A stretch of DNA of 50,039 nt from the NCBI RefSeq assembly GCF_001476905.1, contig NZ_LDTE01000051.1, positions 1 through 50,039 of the forward strand. The letters run 5' to 3'. Position numbers and translations under genes: made by a program. The stretch is from Sphingomonas sanguinis (lineage in GTDB: Bacteria; Pseudomonadota; Alphaproteobacteria; Sphingomonadales; Sphingomonadaceae). A model generated the notes under the pieces. That model was not told the DNA's origin, ran no database searches, and saw nothing but the letters and a program-made list of their open reading frames with translations. Shown one piece after another: positions 1-8,653 of the stretch (position 1 is the first letter of the stretch; each line of letters opens with the position of its first letter).

Positions 1-33
1 GACACCCCTCCACCACCACTTCGCGGCGGTCCC

Positions 34-52
34 CCTCCCCTTGCAGGGGAGG
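34..52. terminator. GC-rich intergenic hairpin
   Basis: A perfect 7-bp stem (CCTCCCC / GGGGAGG) encloses a 5-base loop at the left edge of the window. No T-run follows, so it may be a weak terminator for a gene that ends outside the window, or a member of the CCCCTCCC-type hairpin family seen again near 36.95, 40.08 and 50.02 kb. Confidence 0.5.
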
Positions 53-76
53 AGTTCTATGGTCATGATCCAATGT

Positions 77-85
77 AATACCAGT
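77..85 (+). promoter_or_regulatory. Candidate operator shared with the GH84 promoter
   Basis: The 9-mer AATACCAGT lies 25-33 nt upstream of the GH20 start. The identical 9-mer lies in the same orientation upstream of the convergent GH84 gene. TGGTATT/AATACCA half-sites resemble, from memory, the NagQ-type GntR operators of N-acetylglucosamine regulons in Xanthomonas. Assignment to such a regulator is inference, and no regulator gene is in the window. Confidence 0.4.
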
Positions 86-109
86 ACGGCGTAGCGGGAC
101 GGGCAGAAC

Positions 110-2605
110 ATGATGACATTATGGGCTTCGGCCGCGATCCTGGCAGCGGCGCCGAGCGCGCAGGCCGATCTCGACCGGCTCGCGGCGACGCTCGGCTATC
201 GCTACACCATCCTCACCAACCGTCCCGCATCCTGCCCGACCGGCACGCCGCGCTGTTTCGAGGCGGATATCGCCATCGCCGTGCCGGAGGGCGCTCCGAG
301 CCTGCCGGTCGAAATCCGCTACAGCCTGGTCAACCCGGTGCTGAAGATCGACAGCAACATTTTCGACAATCGCACGATCAATGGCGATCTGAACGTCCTG
401 ACGTTGAAGCCCGGCCAGCAGTTGAAGCCGGGCCAGACCTATCATGTGAAGCTGACCGGCCTGGGCGCGTTCTTCTCGCGCAATCACATGATGCCCAACG
501 CGATGCTGGCGGCCGAGGGCCTTGCTCCGCGCGTGATCGCCGCGACCCGGACAGGGACCGACGCCGAGACGGGGCTGGAGACGCTGCCTTTCGTCGCCCC
601 GATGACCGACGAAGCTGCGCTCGCCCGCAGCGCCCCCGACGACCAGACGGTCTGGCGCACGCCCGAGCGCGCCTTTGCGCTCTATGCCGAGCGGGGGGCC
701 GCGACGCCGGTCGATGTCGCGATCCTGCCCCGATCCGTGAAGGCCGTGCGCCCTACGGGGGCGCCGGTCGATCTGTCCAAAGGATTGCGCGTCACCACCC
801 AGGGTTTCACCCGCGCCGCCATCGCGCCCGCGCTGGCGGGATTGCCGGTGGGAACGGTGCCGCTGACCATCCGCAAGCAGGCGGGGATCGCACCTGAGGG
901 CTATCGCCTGAGCATCGGGCAGGGTGGCGTGACCGTCGCGGCGGCGGATGCGGCGGGGGCCTCCTATGCGCTTCGCTCGCTGGCCCAGCAGATGGCGGCG
1001 GAGGGGATGGCGCTCCGACCGCTGATCGTCGAGGATGCCCCCCGCTACGGCTTTCGCGGGCTGCACGTCGATCTGGCGCGCAACTTCCACAGCAAGGCCG
1101 AAATCCTGAAGCTGATCGAGCAGATGGCGGCCTACAAGCTCAACAAGCTCCATTTGCATCTGGGCGATGACGAGGGCTGGCGGTTGCAGATCGCCAGCTT
1201 GCCCGAACTCACCGAGATCGGTGCCTATCGCTGCACCGATCTGACCGAGAAGAGCTGCCTGTCGCCGCAATTGGGGGCAGACCCCGCCAGGGATGCGGCC
1301 ACCAACGGCTATCTGACCGCCGCCGACTATACCGACATCCTGCGTGCCGCCGCCGCGCGCCAGATCGACGTCATCCCCTCATTCGACATGCCCGGCCATT
1401 CGCGCGCGGCCATCCGGTCGATGGAAGTGCGCTATCAGCGGTTGATGGCCAAGGGCGACAAGGCGGGGGCCGAGCATTTCCGGCTGGTCGAGCCGGGCGA
1501 CACCACCCGCTATTCCAGTGTCCAGCATTATGACGACAACACACTGAACGTCTGTATTCCCAGCACCTATCGCTTCATCGACACGGTGATCGACGCCATC
1601 GCCGCGCTCCACAAGGCGGCGGGGGTGCCGCTGACCACCTATCATATCGGCGCGGACGAGACGGCGGGGGCCTGGGTCCAGTCGCCCGCCTGCAAGGTGA
1701 TGATGGGCAAGACGGGCCTGCAGCCCAAGCAGCTGGGGGCCTATTTCATCGAGCGGATCGCCGCCGACTTGGCTAAGCGCGGCATCGCGGTCGCGGGGTG
1801 GAGCGACGGGCTGGGCCACACCGATCCGGCAAAGATGCCCGCAAAGGTCCAGACCAATATCTGGAGCAACCTGCACGCGGGCGGCGTCGCCGAGGCGCAC
1901 GAGCAGGCCAATCGCGGGTGGAAGACGGTGCTGTCCATCCCCGATCTCGGCTATTTCGACATGCCCTATGCCGCCGATCCGAACGAGACCGGCTATGACT
2001 GGGCCTCGCGCGGGGTGGACAGTTTCCAAGTGTTCGGCTTCATGCCGGGCAATCTTGCCGCGAACGCTGCGCTGATCCCCAATATCCTCGCTCAGCCCAA
2101 GGCAATTGCCGACACCGTGCCGCTCCAGCCGGGCCGCGGCATCGCCGGAATACAGGCGCAGTTGTGGAGCGAGACGGTGCGCCGCGACAGCCAGGTGGAT
2201 TACATGCTCTTCCCCCGCCTGCTGGCGCTGGCCGAGCGGGCGTGGAGCAAGCCGGACTGGGAGCCTGCCTATGTCGCGGGCAGCGGCTATCAGCCGAACG
2301 ATCCTCGTGTCGACCGGACGAAGCTGCTGACCGGGTGGCAGGATTTCGCCGGGCGGATGGGCGTGCAGATGCGGCTGCTCGACCGGACGGGCGTGACCTA
2401 TCGCCTGGCCCCGCCGGGGGCGCGGATCGCGAATGGCAGGCTGGAGGCGAACACCGAGTTCGCCGGAACGCCGATTGAGTATCGCAGCGGCGGCTCCGCC
2501 TGGACCCGCTATACCGGGCCGGTGGCGGTGAAGGGGGCAGTCGAGCTTCGCACCCGCACCCCCGATGGCCGCCGCGCCAGCCGGACGGTTACGGTTTCGC
2601 CGTAA
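110..2605 (+). CDS. Exported beta-N-acetylhexosaminidase, GH20 (chitobiase-like)
   Basis: Removes terminal N-acetylglucosamine or N-acetylgalactosamine from chitooligosaccharides or glycans, probably in the periplasm or at the outer membrane. The 831-residue protein starts with a signal peptide (about 1-19), followed by a chitobiase N-terminal domain (about 25-160), a GH20 accessory domain (about 190-310), the TIM-barrel catalytic domain (about 312-750) and a C-terminal Ig-like domain. The catalytic Asp516-Glu517 pair sits in the HIGADETAG motif, with FDMPGHSRAA (425-434) and QAQLWSE as further family motifs. Two ATGs lie in tandem at 110 and 113; the ribosome binding site is weak. It converges on the GH84 gene and overlaps it by 17 nt. 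Family assignment is firm; the natural substrate is not visible. Confidence 0.95.
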   Translation: MMTLWASAAILAAAPSAQADLDRLAATLGYRYTILTNRPASCPTGTPRCFEADIAIAVPEGAPSLPVEIRYSLVNPVLKIDSNIFDNRTINGDLNVLTLKPGQQLKPGQTYHVKLTGLGAFFSRNHMMPNAMLAAEGLAPRVIAATRTGTDAETGLETLPFVAPMTDEAALARSAPDDQTVWRTPERAFALYAERGAATPVDVAILPRSVKAVRPTGAPVDLSKGLRVTTQGFTRAAIAPALAGLPVGTVPLTIRKQAGIAPEGYRLSIGQGGVTVAAADAAGASYALRSLAQQMAAEGMALRPLIVEDAPRYGFRGLHVDLARNFHSKAEILKLIEQMAAYKLNKLHLHLGDDEGWRLQIASLPELTEIGAYRCTDLTEKSCLSPQLGADPARDAATNGYLTAADYTDILRAAAARQIDVIPSFDMPGHSRAAIRSMEVRYQRLMAKGDKAGAEHFRLVEPGDTTRYSSVQHYDDNTLNVCIPSTYRFIDTVIDAIAALHKAAGVPLTTYHIGADETAGAWVQSPACKVMMGKTGLQPKQLGAYFIERIAADLAKRGIAVAGWSDGLGHTDPAKMPAKVQTNIWSNLHAGGVAEAHEQANRGWKTVLSIPDLGYFDMPYAADPNETGYDWASRGVDSFQVFGFMPGNLAANAALIPNILAQPKAIADTVPLQPGRGIAGIQAQLWSETVRRDSQVDYMLFPRLLALAERAWSKPDWEPAYVAGSGYQPNDPRVDRTKLLTGWQDFAGRMGVQMRLLDRTGVTYRLAPPGARIANGRLEANTEFAGTPIEYRSGGSAWTRYTGPVAVKGAVELRTRTPDGRRASRTVTVSP

Positions 2606-2608
2606 CCG
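2586..2608. terminator. Hairpin formed by the overlapping convergent stop codons
   Basis: A perfect 9-bp stem (CGGTTACGG / CCGTAACCG) with a 5-base loop contains the TAA stops of both the GH20 gene (plus) and the GH84 gene (minus). It could act as a bidirectional terminator or transcript-end stabiliser although it is made of coding sequence. No T-run follows on either strand. Confidence 0.5.
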
Positions 2609-4538
2609 CGATCAGGCCGGGTGCGTCGGCGATGAAGCGGTCGAGCACGCCGTCGGCGATCTTGATCGGTCCGTCGAAGCGCACCGCGCCCTTGATGCTT
2701 TGAACGGCGGCCGCCTGATCCGCGATGCGCTTGGCATCGGCGAAGTAGCGGGTTGCCGCCGCATTGCCTTGCTCGGCGGCGTCCAGTCCGGCGGCCGTCT
2801 GCTGCAGTGCGCGGCCCCAAAGCTGCATCGCCTCCAGCCAGGGGGAGGCCTGTTCGGCAAAGGCCGGATCGACCACGCCCGCGCGGATCGTGTCGGGCGC
2901 ATCGGCCAGCGCATCGGCCTTGGCATGGAGTTCGGCCAGTGCCGCGAGGCGTTCGCGCTCGTCACCGTTCGCCAGCGCCTCGCGAACATGGTCGAGCAGC
3001 GCCTTCAGCTTGGGGGCCTGTTCCTGCCAGGGCTGGCTGCCGAAGGTGGGGGCGAGATGCTGGGTGTCGAACAGCTCCAGCAGGGCCGCCGTCGCGCGGG
3101 TGTCATTCCCGGCCAGATCGCGCGCGGCATAGTGCCAGGTGCGGTCGGCGTCATAGCCCTTGTCGTTCCAGCCGAATGCCAGCACGCCCGTCACCGCGAC
3201 GCGGCTGGGCGCTTCCTGGTTCATCGGGTTGGACAGGATGCCGGTCAGCTCTGACGACAGCCCGGCCTCACGCTTGGCATAGGGCGCGAGCAGCAGCCGC
3301 CCGGCCGAACTCGCATAGTCGTTGACCGGATAATTGTCCCAGAGCAGCGTCTTGCGCCCGAACGCCTTGGTCGCGGCCTTGGCATCGGGGACGGAAATGG
3401 CGGGCGGCACGACGTCGGTGCCGGTCCATTGCACGACGATGCGCGGATTCAGATTGGCGCGCAGGGCCGCCTTGTACGGGCTTTCCTTGGCGTCATAATA
3501 TTCGGTCGGCACCATGATCAGCGGGCGCGAGGCCGGGTCCTGCTTGAGCAGATCGGCCTGGACCGCGTTCAGCAGCTTCGACTGGGCGACACCCGCCGCC
3601 TGCGCGCCCGAGGGGCCGAAGGCGGTCTTGTCCGCCTCACAATTCCACTTCTGATATTCGATGTCGTCGAGCGCGACATAGAAGCTGTGCACGCCGATCC
3701 CGCGCAGGGCGGCAAATTTGCGCAGCAGCGCCTGCTCGTCCGCCGGGTCGGAGAAGCAGATGCTCGGCCCCGGCGAGATGGCATAGACGAAATCGACATG
3801 GTTCGCCCTGGCCCGCGCGGCCAGCGTGCCCAGCGCGCTCAACGTCGCGGCGGGATAGGGATCGCGCCATTTGTCGCGGGCGAAGGGATCGTCCTTCGGG
3901 CTGTAGACATAGGTGTTGGCCTTCATCTGGCCGAGGAAGTCGAGATGCTTGGTCCGGTCGGTCATCGACCAGGGCTTGCCGTAGAAACCTTCGATCGTGC
4001 CGCGGATCGGCATGGCGGGATGATCGCGGATGGTCAGCGCCGGGATGGTCTGGCGGGCCAGCAACTGGCGGAAGCTCTGGGCGGCATGGAACAGTCCGTC
4101 CGCATCATGCCCGGCCAGCGTGATGAGGCCGCTGCGACCCGAGGCGAGGACGGTCAGCGTATAGCCTTCGCGGGCATCGTCGGGGCTGGTGTTGCTGCGC
4201 GACAGGGCCTCACGGACCAGGGCGGCGCTGTCCGGGCCGATCACTATGGTCGGGCGGTCGGGCGAGGCGGGCAGGCGCTGGGCCGTGGCGATGTCGGTGA
4301 CACCGGCCTTGGCCAGCAGATCGCGGACCAGCGCGGCGGTTTCCGGCTCGATGCCCGGCGCGACGATCAGCGTGACTGCGCGGCCCAGAGTCACCGTGCC
4401 GTCGCTCAGCGTCATCGCGGCAGGGGCGGGGAAGATCGCGGGCAGGGTGGCGGGGCTCGCCTGAGCCGCCGGGGCCAGCGTCGCCAGCGCGATCGCCGCC
4501 AGGGCCGCGCCCATTCCTATGTTTGCCGCCCGCGTCAT
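2589..4538 (-). CDS. Exported beta-N-acetylglucosaminidase, GH84
   Basis: A GH84 glycosidase that cleaves terminal beta-N-acetylglucosamine by substrate-assisted catalysis (the O-GlcNAcase / NagJ family). Counted from the chosen start the protein has 649 residues: a signal peptide (about 1-27), an N-terminal alpha/beta domain (about 30-170), then the GH84 barrel opening with RGTIEGFYGKPWS (179-191). The catalytic Asp291-Asp292 pair lies in YVALDDIEY. A longer reading frame extends to 4643, but the start at 4538 has a GAGG ribosome binding site and gives a clean signal peptide. The gene converges with the GH20 hexosaminidase and shares its promoter motif, which suggests co-regulated amino-sugar scavenging. 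Known GH84 enzymes also act on mucin-type or protein-linked GlcNAc, so chitin need not be the substrate. Confidence 0.93.
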   Translation of the reverse strand: MTRAANIGMGAALAAIALATLAPAAQASPATLPAIFPAPAAMTLSDGTVTLGRAVTLIVAPGIEPETAALVRDLLAKAGVTDIATAQRLPASPDRPTIVIGPDSAALVREALSRSNTSPDDAREGYTLTVLASGRSGLITLAGHDADGLFHAAQSFRQLLARQTIPALTIRDHPAMPIRGTIEGFYGKPWSMTDRTKHLDFLGQMKANTYVYSPKDDPFARDKWRDPYPAATLSALGTLAARARANHVDFVYAISPGPSICFSDPADEQALLRKFAALRGIGVHSFYVALDDIEYQKWNCEADKTAFGPSGAQAAGVAQSKLLNAVQADLLKQDPASRPLIMVPTEYYDAKESPYKAALRANLNPRIVVQWTGTDVVPPAISVPDAKAATKAFGRKTLLWDNYPVNDYASSAGRLLLAPYAKREAGLSSELTGILSNPMNQEAPSRVAVTGVLAFGWNDKGYDADRTWHYAARDLAGNDTRATAALLELFDTQHLAPTFGSQPWQEQAPKLKALLDHVREALANGDERERLAALAELHAKADALADAPDTIRAGVVDPAFAEQASPWLEAMQLWGRALQQTAAGLDAAEQGNAAATRYFADAKRIADQAAAVQSIKGAVRFDGPIKIADGVLDRFIADAPGLIAVTAKP

Positions 4539-4547
4539 CCTCAACCT

Positions 4548-4567
4548 CCGGTATTGAACTGGTATTG
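4548..4567 (-). promoter_or_regulatory. Tandem AATACC repeat upstream of GH84
   Basis: Read on the minus strand, two AATACC units lie 11 bp apart, one helical turn, within AATACCAGTTCAATACC just upstream of the GH84 start. The first unit is the same AATACCAGT found upstream of the GH20 gene. An 11-bp direct repeat at a promoter is typical of a regulator binding one face of the helix; that reading is inference. Confidence 0.45.
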
Positions 4568-4631
4568 TTGGAGGGTAGGGGAGTGGGGGGCGGGCTGCAA
4601 GCGCGCTGACCCTCGGGTTTGTGGCAAGCGG

Positions 4632-4649
4632 CCTGAAGGACACCTTCAG
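4632..4649. terminator. Small inverted repeat between GH84 and the ABC exporter
   Basis: CTGAAGG / CCTTCAG form a perfect 7-bp stem around a 3-base loop, 28 nt beyond the end of the minus-strand ABC exporter gene. It is plausible as that gene's terminator, but there is no clear T-run on the minus strand. Confidence 0.35.
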
Positions 4650-4676
4650 CTCAAAACTGGTGCTAAAGCGGCTATA

Positions 4677-6464
4677 TCAATCGTGGAATTGCAGGCTCGC
4701 CAGCCGCGCATAGAGCCCGCCATTCGCGATCAGCTCGGCGTGACGGCCCTGCTCGACGATCCGGCCGCCATCCATAACCACGATCCGCTTGGCGGCGCGC
4801 ACGGTCGCCAGCCGGTGGGCGATGACCAGCGTGGTGCGGTTTGCCATCAACCGCTCCAGCGCCTGTTGAACCAGCTGCTCGCTTTCGGCGTCGAGCGCGC
4901 TTGTCGCTTCGTCGAGCAACAGGATCGGCGCATCGCGCAGCAGCGCGCGGGCGATGGTGATGCGTTGGCGCTGGCCCCCGGAAAGCCGCGCGCCGCCTTC
5001 GCCCAGGAAGGTGTCGAGCCCCTGCGGCAGCGCGCGCAGGAAGTCGGCGGCATTGGCGGCTTCGGCGGCGGCCCAGAGTTCGTCGTCGCTCGCCTCCCAC
5101 CGGCCATAGCGCAGATTGTCGCGCGCCGAGGCGCCGAAGATCACCGTCTCCTGCGGCACCATCGCGATGCGCGCACGGATCGCCGCCGGATCGGCATCGC
5201 GCAAGGACACGCCGTCGAGCGAGATGTTGCCGTCCTGCGGGTCGTAGAATCGCTCGGCCAGCTGAAACAGCGTCGACTTGCCCGCACCCGAGGGGCCGAC
5301 TACCGCGACCGTCTCGCCGGGCCGGATGTCGAGCGAGAAGTCGTTGAGCGCCGCGACCTCGGGTCGGGTCGGATAGTGGAACACGACATGCTCGAACCGC
5401 AGCGCACCCATCGGGATGACCGGCAGCACGGCGGGGGCGGGGGGCGGCGCGATCTCCGGCTGTTCCGCCAGCAGTTCGGCCAGCCGTTGCGCCGCGCCCG
5501 AGGCGCGCAATATGTCGCCCCAGACCTCGGTCAGTGCCTGGAACGAACCGGCGACCAGCATGCCCGTCACGACGAACGCGGTCAGCGACCCGCCCGACAG
5601 ACGGCCGCTCGCGACATCGGCGACCGCTTCCCACAGCAGCAGCGTCAACCCGCCGAAGAACAGCCCGATCACCATCGCGGTCATCAGCGCGCGCAGCAGG
5701 AAGCGCTTGCGCGAGGTGGCAAAGCCGTTGCTGACCGCCAGCTCGAACCGCTCGGCCTCGCGGCGTTCCTGGCCGAAGGCCTGGACGACCTTCATCGCGC
5801 CCAGCGTCTCCACTGCGGTCGCGCCGATATCGGCCAGCCGGTCTTGGCTGTCGCGCGAATAGCCGCGTACCTTCTTACCCAGCAGGACGATGGGCAGGAC
5901 GATGACCGGGATGCACACCAGCAGCGACAGGGTCAGCTTGGGCGACAGCGCGAACAGATAGATGGTGCCGCCGATCCCGATCACCGTGTTGCGCAGCGCG
6001 ATCGAGACGGTGGAGCCGACGACCTGCTCGATGATCGCGGTGTCCGCGGTCAACCGACTGGCGATCTCGGACGGGCGATTCTCCTCGAAATAGCGGGGGG
6101 CGAGACGCAAGAGGTTCGCCTGCACCGCGATACGGATATCCGCGACCGTCCGCTCCCCCAGCCACGACACGAAATAGAAGCGAAAGGCCGTGGCGATGGC
6201 CAGCACCACGACGACCGCGAGCAGGCCCTGGAAATAGGGCGCGATATCGCCGGTGTCGGCGACCTTGCCGAAACCATGATCGATCACCTTCTGAAAGGTG
6301 CGTGGGATGAACAGCGTCGCCAGCGCCGCGACCGCCAGCGATACGGAGGCGGCGACGATCTGCGCCGGATAGCGCAGCGTGTAGCGCCACACCATCTTCA
6401 GGTTGCTGAGGCGGCGGCTGGCCGGGATCGGGGCGGATTGCGGGGAAGCGGCGGGTCTGGCCAT
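4677..6464 (-). CDS. ABC exporter, fused membrane and ATPase domains (MsbA-like)
   Basis: A half-transporter of the ABCB/MsbA type that acts as a homodimer in the inner membrane, with a lipid, glycolipid or drug as likely cargo. Using the start at 6464 (MARPAAS) it has 595 residues. A six-helix type-1 exporter domain covers about 25-325, and the ATPase domain shows Walker A GPSGAGKST (about 390-398), signature LSGGQRQR (494-501) and Walker B ILLLDE (about 514-519). An in-frame ATG at 6527 would add 21 Arg/Pro-rich residues; neither start has a strong ribosome binding site. It stands alone, with no partner gene, so the substrate cannot be inferred from context. Confidence 0.9.
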   Translation of the reverse strand: MARPAASPQSAPIPASRRLSNLKMVWRYTLRYPAQIVAASVSLAVAALATLFIPRTFQKVIDHGFGKVADTGDIAPYFQGLLAVVVVLAIATAFRFYFVSWLGERTVADIRIAVQANLLRLAPRYFEENRPSEIASRLTADTAIIEQVVGSTVSIALRNTVIGIGGTIYLFALSPKLTLSLLVCIPVIVLPIVLLGKKVRGYSRDSQDRLADIGATAVETLGAMKVVQAFGQERREAERFELAVSNGFATSRKRFLLRALMTAMVIGLFFGGLTLLLWEAVADVASGRLSGGSLTAFVVTGMLVAGSFQALTEVWGDILRASGAAQRLAELLAEQPEIAPPPAPAVLPVIPMGALRFEHVVFHYPTRPEVAALNDFSLDIRPGETVAVVGPSGAGKSTLFQLAERFYDPQDGNISLDGVSLRDADPAAIRARIAMVPQETVIFGASARDNLRYGRWEASDDELWAAAEAANAADFLRALPQGLDTFLGEGGARLSGGQRQRITIARALLRDAPILLLDEATSALDAESEQLVQQALERLMANRTTLVIAHRLATVRAAKRIVVMDGGRIVEQGRHAELIANGGLYARLASLQFHD

Positions 6465-6693
6465 GATGCGACCGGGCCTAGCAGCGTGCGCACAGCGGCT
6501 CAACGGCGGCGGTCGTCGCCTCTGCATCGTTTCGCCGTTTCGGCGCGTTTAGACGGACAATAGCGTATCACGGTTTTGTCACGACACCGGCACTATGACG
6601 CAACGGCCATATTCTGGTCATTATGCGAAAACGGTTTCATGCTAGACCAAAGGCCATCAGGGCTCCGTCCGGCGGAGCGCAGGGGAATCGACG

Positions 6694-7911
6694 ATGCTGT
6701 ACGACGCCTATGAAATGCAACGCTCGATGCTGGCGGGCGCCAGTGCTCTGGCCAATTTCGGGGCGGGCCTGCTCCAGAATCCGGCCAATCCCTTCGCCTA
6801 TCTGGGCGGCGGCGCGATCATGGGATCTGCGCTGGAGGTATTTGCCCATGCCGCCGCGCCGCGCGGCAAGCCCGCTTTCGGCCTCACGAAGACCGAGATC
6901 GACGGGCGCGAGGTGGCGGTGCATGAGGAGATCATGCTGCGCAAGCCGTTCGGCCAGCTGAAGCGCTTCCGCCGCGAGGGCGTGGAGGACAGCCCCAAGC
7001 TGCTGATCGTCGCGCCTATGTCGGGCCATTATGCCACGCTGCTGCGCGGCACGGTCGAGCGGATGCTGCCGAGCTGTGAGGTGTACATCACCGACTGGCG
7101 CGATGCGAAGCTGGTCCCGCTGTCGGACGGGCGGTTCGATTTCGACGATTATGTCGACTATATCATCGACTTCCTGACCGAGATCGGTCCGAACGCGCAT
7201 ATGCTGGCGGTCTGCCAGCCCTCGGTGCCCTGCTATGTCGCGGCCTGTGTGATGAGCGCGGACAAGCATCCCTGCACTCCGCGCACGCTGACCCTGATGG
7301 GCGGGCCGGTGGATACGCGCGAGGCACCGACCGCCGTCAATCTGCTCGCCACCGAGCGGCCCCATGCCTGGTTCGAGCAGAACGCCATCGCGACCGTGCC
7401 CATGACCTATCCGGGGGCCGGACGGCGGGTCTATCCGGGCTTTCTGCAGCTGGCCGGGTTCATGTCGATGAACTTGGGCAACCACATGATTTCGCATTGG
7501 GAGATGTTCAAGCATCTCGTCCAGGGCGACGGCGAAAGCGCCGACTCCACCAAGCGATTCTATGACGAATATCGCGCGGTCTGCGACATGACGGCGGAAT
7601 TCTATCTCCAGACCGTCGAACTGGTGTTCCAGCGTCACGCGCTACCCAAGGGCGAGATGCTGCACCATGGCAAGCGCGTCGATCCGGGCGCGATCACCGA
7701 TATCGGCATCCTGGCGATCGAGGGCGAGCGGGACGATATTTCCGGCCTGGGCCAGACTCGCGCGGCGCTGACCCTGGCGACGAACCTGTCGGACGAGAAG
7801 AAGCGCTACTACATGGCCGAGAAGGTCGGCCATTACGGCATCTTCAACGGCTCGAAATGGCGCAACCGCATCGCACCGGTGGTCGAGGAATGGATCAAGG
7901 CGAACGCCTGA
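6694..7911 (+). CDS. phaZ: Intracellular polyhydroxyalkanoate depolymerase
   Basis: Mobilises stored intracellular polyhydroxybutyrate by hydrolysing it to hydroxybutyrate units or oligomers. The 405-residue protein fits the PhaZa1-type intracellular family: no signal peptide, and an alpha/beta-hydrolase core with cysteine as nucleophile (Cys174 in AVCQPSVP) instead of the serine of secreted depolymerases. The likely triad partners are an Asp at 347-348 (EGERDDISG) and His380 (KVGHYGIFNG). The start has a good AGGGGAA ribosome binding site, and a shared bidirectional terminator follows the gene. A phasin gene lies about 18 kb away at 26.3 kb; no PHA synthase is in the window. Cys-nucleophile assignment follows published work on the Ralstonia enzyme. 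Confidence 0.93.
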   Translation: MLYDAYEMQRSMLAGASALANFGAGLLQNPANPFAYLGGGAIMGSALEVFAHAAAPRGKPAFGLTKTEIDGREVAVHEEIMLRKPFGQLKRFRREGVEDSPKLLIVAPMSGHYATLLRGTVERMLPSCEVYITDWRDAKLVPLSDGRFDFDDYVDYIIDFLTEIGPNAHMLAVCQPSVPCYVAACVMSADKHPCTPRTLTLMGGPVDTREAPTAVNLLATERPHAWFEQNAIATVPMTYPGAGRRVYPGFLQLAGFMSMNLGNHMISHWEMFKHLVQGDGESADSTKRFYDEYRAVCDMTAEFYLQTVELVFQRHALPKGEMLHHGKRVDPGAITDIGILAIEGERDDISGLGQTRAALTLATNLSDEKKRYYMAEKVGHYGIFNGSKWRNRIAPVVEEWIKANA

Positions 7912-7952
7912 TCCCCGCATCCGCTCTGGTGGAGCGGCGCTGAAGGACATAG

Positions 7953-7988
7953 AAAAACGCCCGGAAGCCAAGGCCTCCGGGCGTTTCG
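7953..7988. terminator. Bidirectional rho-independent terminator
   Basis: An 11-bp perfect stem (AAACGCCCGGA / TCCGGGCGTTT) with a 10-base loop separates the convergent phaZ and pyridoxamine-oxidase-like genes. A/T runs flank both sides (AAAAA and TTT), so it can terminate transcription in both directions. Confidence 0.85.
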
Positions 7989-8006
7989 CATTCCGGTGAT
8001 CGCGGG

Positions 8007-8486
8007 TTACGCGACCGAGCCGACCACCGCATGGCTGGACGACTCGTCCGAGCGGATCGTGCCGCCGAACAGCATCTTCACTCGGCCCGAGATCGAGATG
8101 TCGGTTTCCCACAGCTCGGCCGAATTGATGTCGAAGCGCAGCAGCGTCAGGTTCGGGTCCGATTTGCCTTGCGGAAACCAAGCCTCGACCTGATTGCTCC
8201 ACAGCTTGTCAATCTGCGCCGGGTCGTTGTCCTTCGACACATGGCCCGCCAGGCAGGCGAAGAAGTCGTGGCCCTTGCCGACGAACTGCGCCATCGCCTC
8301 ACCGCCGCTCGCGATGCGGTTGTCGCGACCGGCGAAGAAGAACAGCGTGTTGGGCTGATCGTCATCGATCTGCGCGGTCATCGGCTCCGAATGCTGACCG
8401 TCGTTCAGGCTGATCATGACGAACGGGCTGCTCTTCAGCTTGTCGAGGAACTTGGCGGCGATTTCCTGGGGGCTGTCATCGGCCAT
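8007..8486 (-). CDS. Pyridoxamine 5'-phosphate oxidase-fold general stress protein
   Basis: A 159-residue protein of the split-barrel flavin-binding family annotated as general stress protein 26-like. Members bind FMN, FAD or F420, and most have no defined reaction. Visible family features are FVMISLNDGQHSEPMTAQ early in the protein, TLFFFAGRDN and a conserved Trp-rich stretch (LWSNQVEAWFPQG). The chosen start at 8486 follows a strong AAAGGAGAG ribosome binding site; an in-frame extension to 8651 would run through the promoter region and is unlikely. It has its own promoter region shared divergently with the 29-residue peptide gene. A true biosynthetic PdxH role is unlikely from its length and motifs. 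Confidence 0.85.
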   Translation of the reverse strand: MADDSPQEIAAKFLDKLKSSPFVMISLNDGQHSEPMTAQIDDDQPNTLFFFAGRDNRIASGGEAMAQFVGKGHDFFACLAGHVSKDNDPAQIDKLWSNQVEAWFPQGKSDPNLTLLRFDINSAELWETDISISGRVKMLFGGTIRSDESSSHAVVGSVA

Positions 8487-8559
8487 CGTGGCTCTCCTTT
8501 CAGGGGTTTGGCGGGAGAACGATGCGGGGGCGGGGATGGTTGCGGGAATCTTGCAGAAT

Positions 8560-8577
8560 GCTTTTCTATAGGAAAGC
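8560..8577. promoter_or_regulatory. Near-perfect palindrome between divergent genes
   Basis: GCTTTTCTATAGGAAAGC matches its own reverse complement at 16 of 18 positions. It lies 74 nt upstream of the pyridoxamine-oxidase-like gene and 76 nt upstream of the 29-residue peptide gene. Its AT-rich centre in a GC-rich genome and its central place between divergent starts make it a candidate operator. Confidence 0.4.
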
Positions 8578-8653
8578 GTGTGGCGGTTACTGTTTTGATG
8601 CGCCACAAGGTCCGCGACGGCAATTTCGCTGTCACTCACAGAAAGGACCACGG

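Noticed and set aside
3429..6563. A very long plus-strand open frame opposite the GH84 and ABC exporter genes
   Set aside because: It runs antisense to two clear protein genes, has no family resemblance and is of the type created by high GC at third codon positions.
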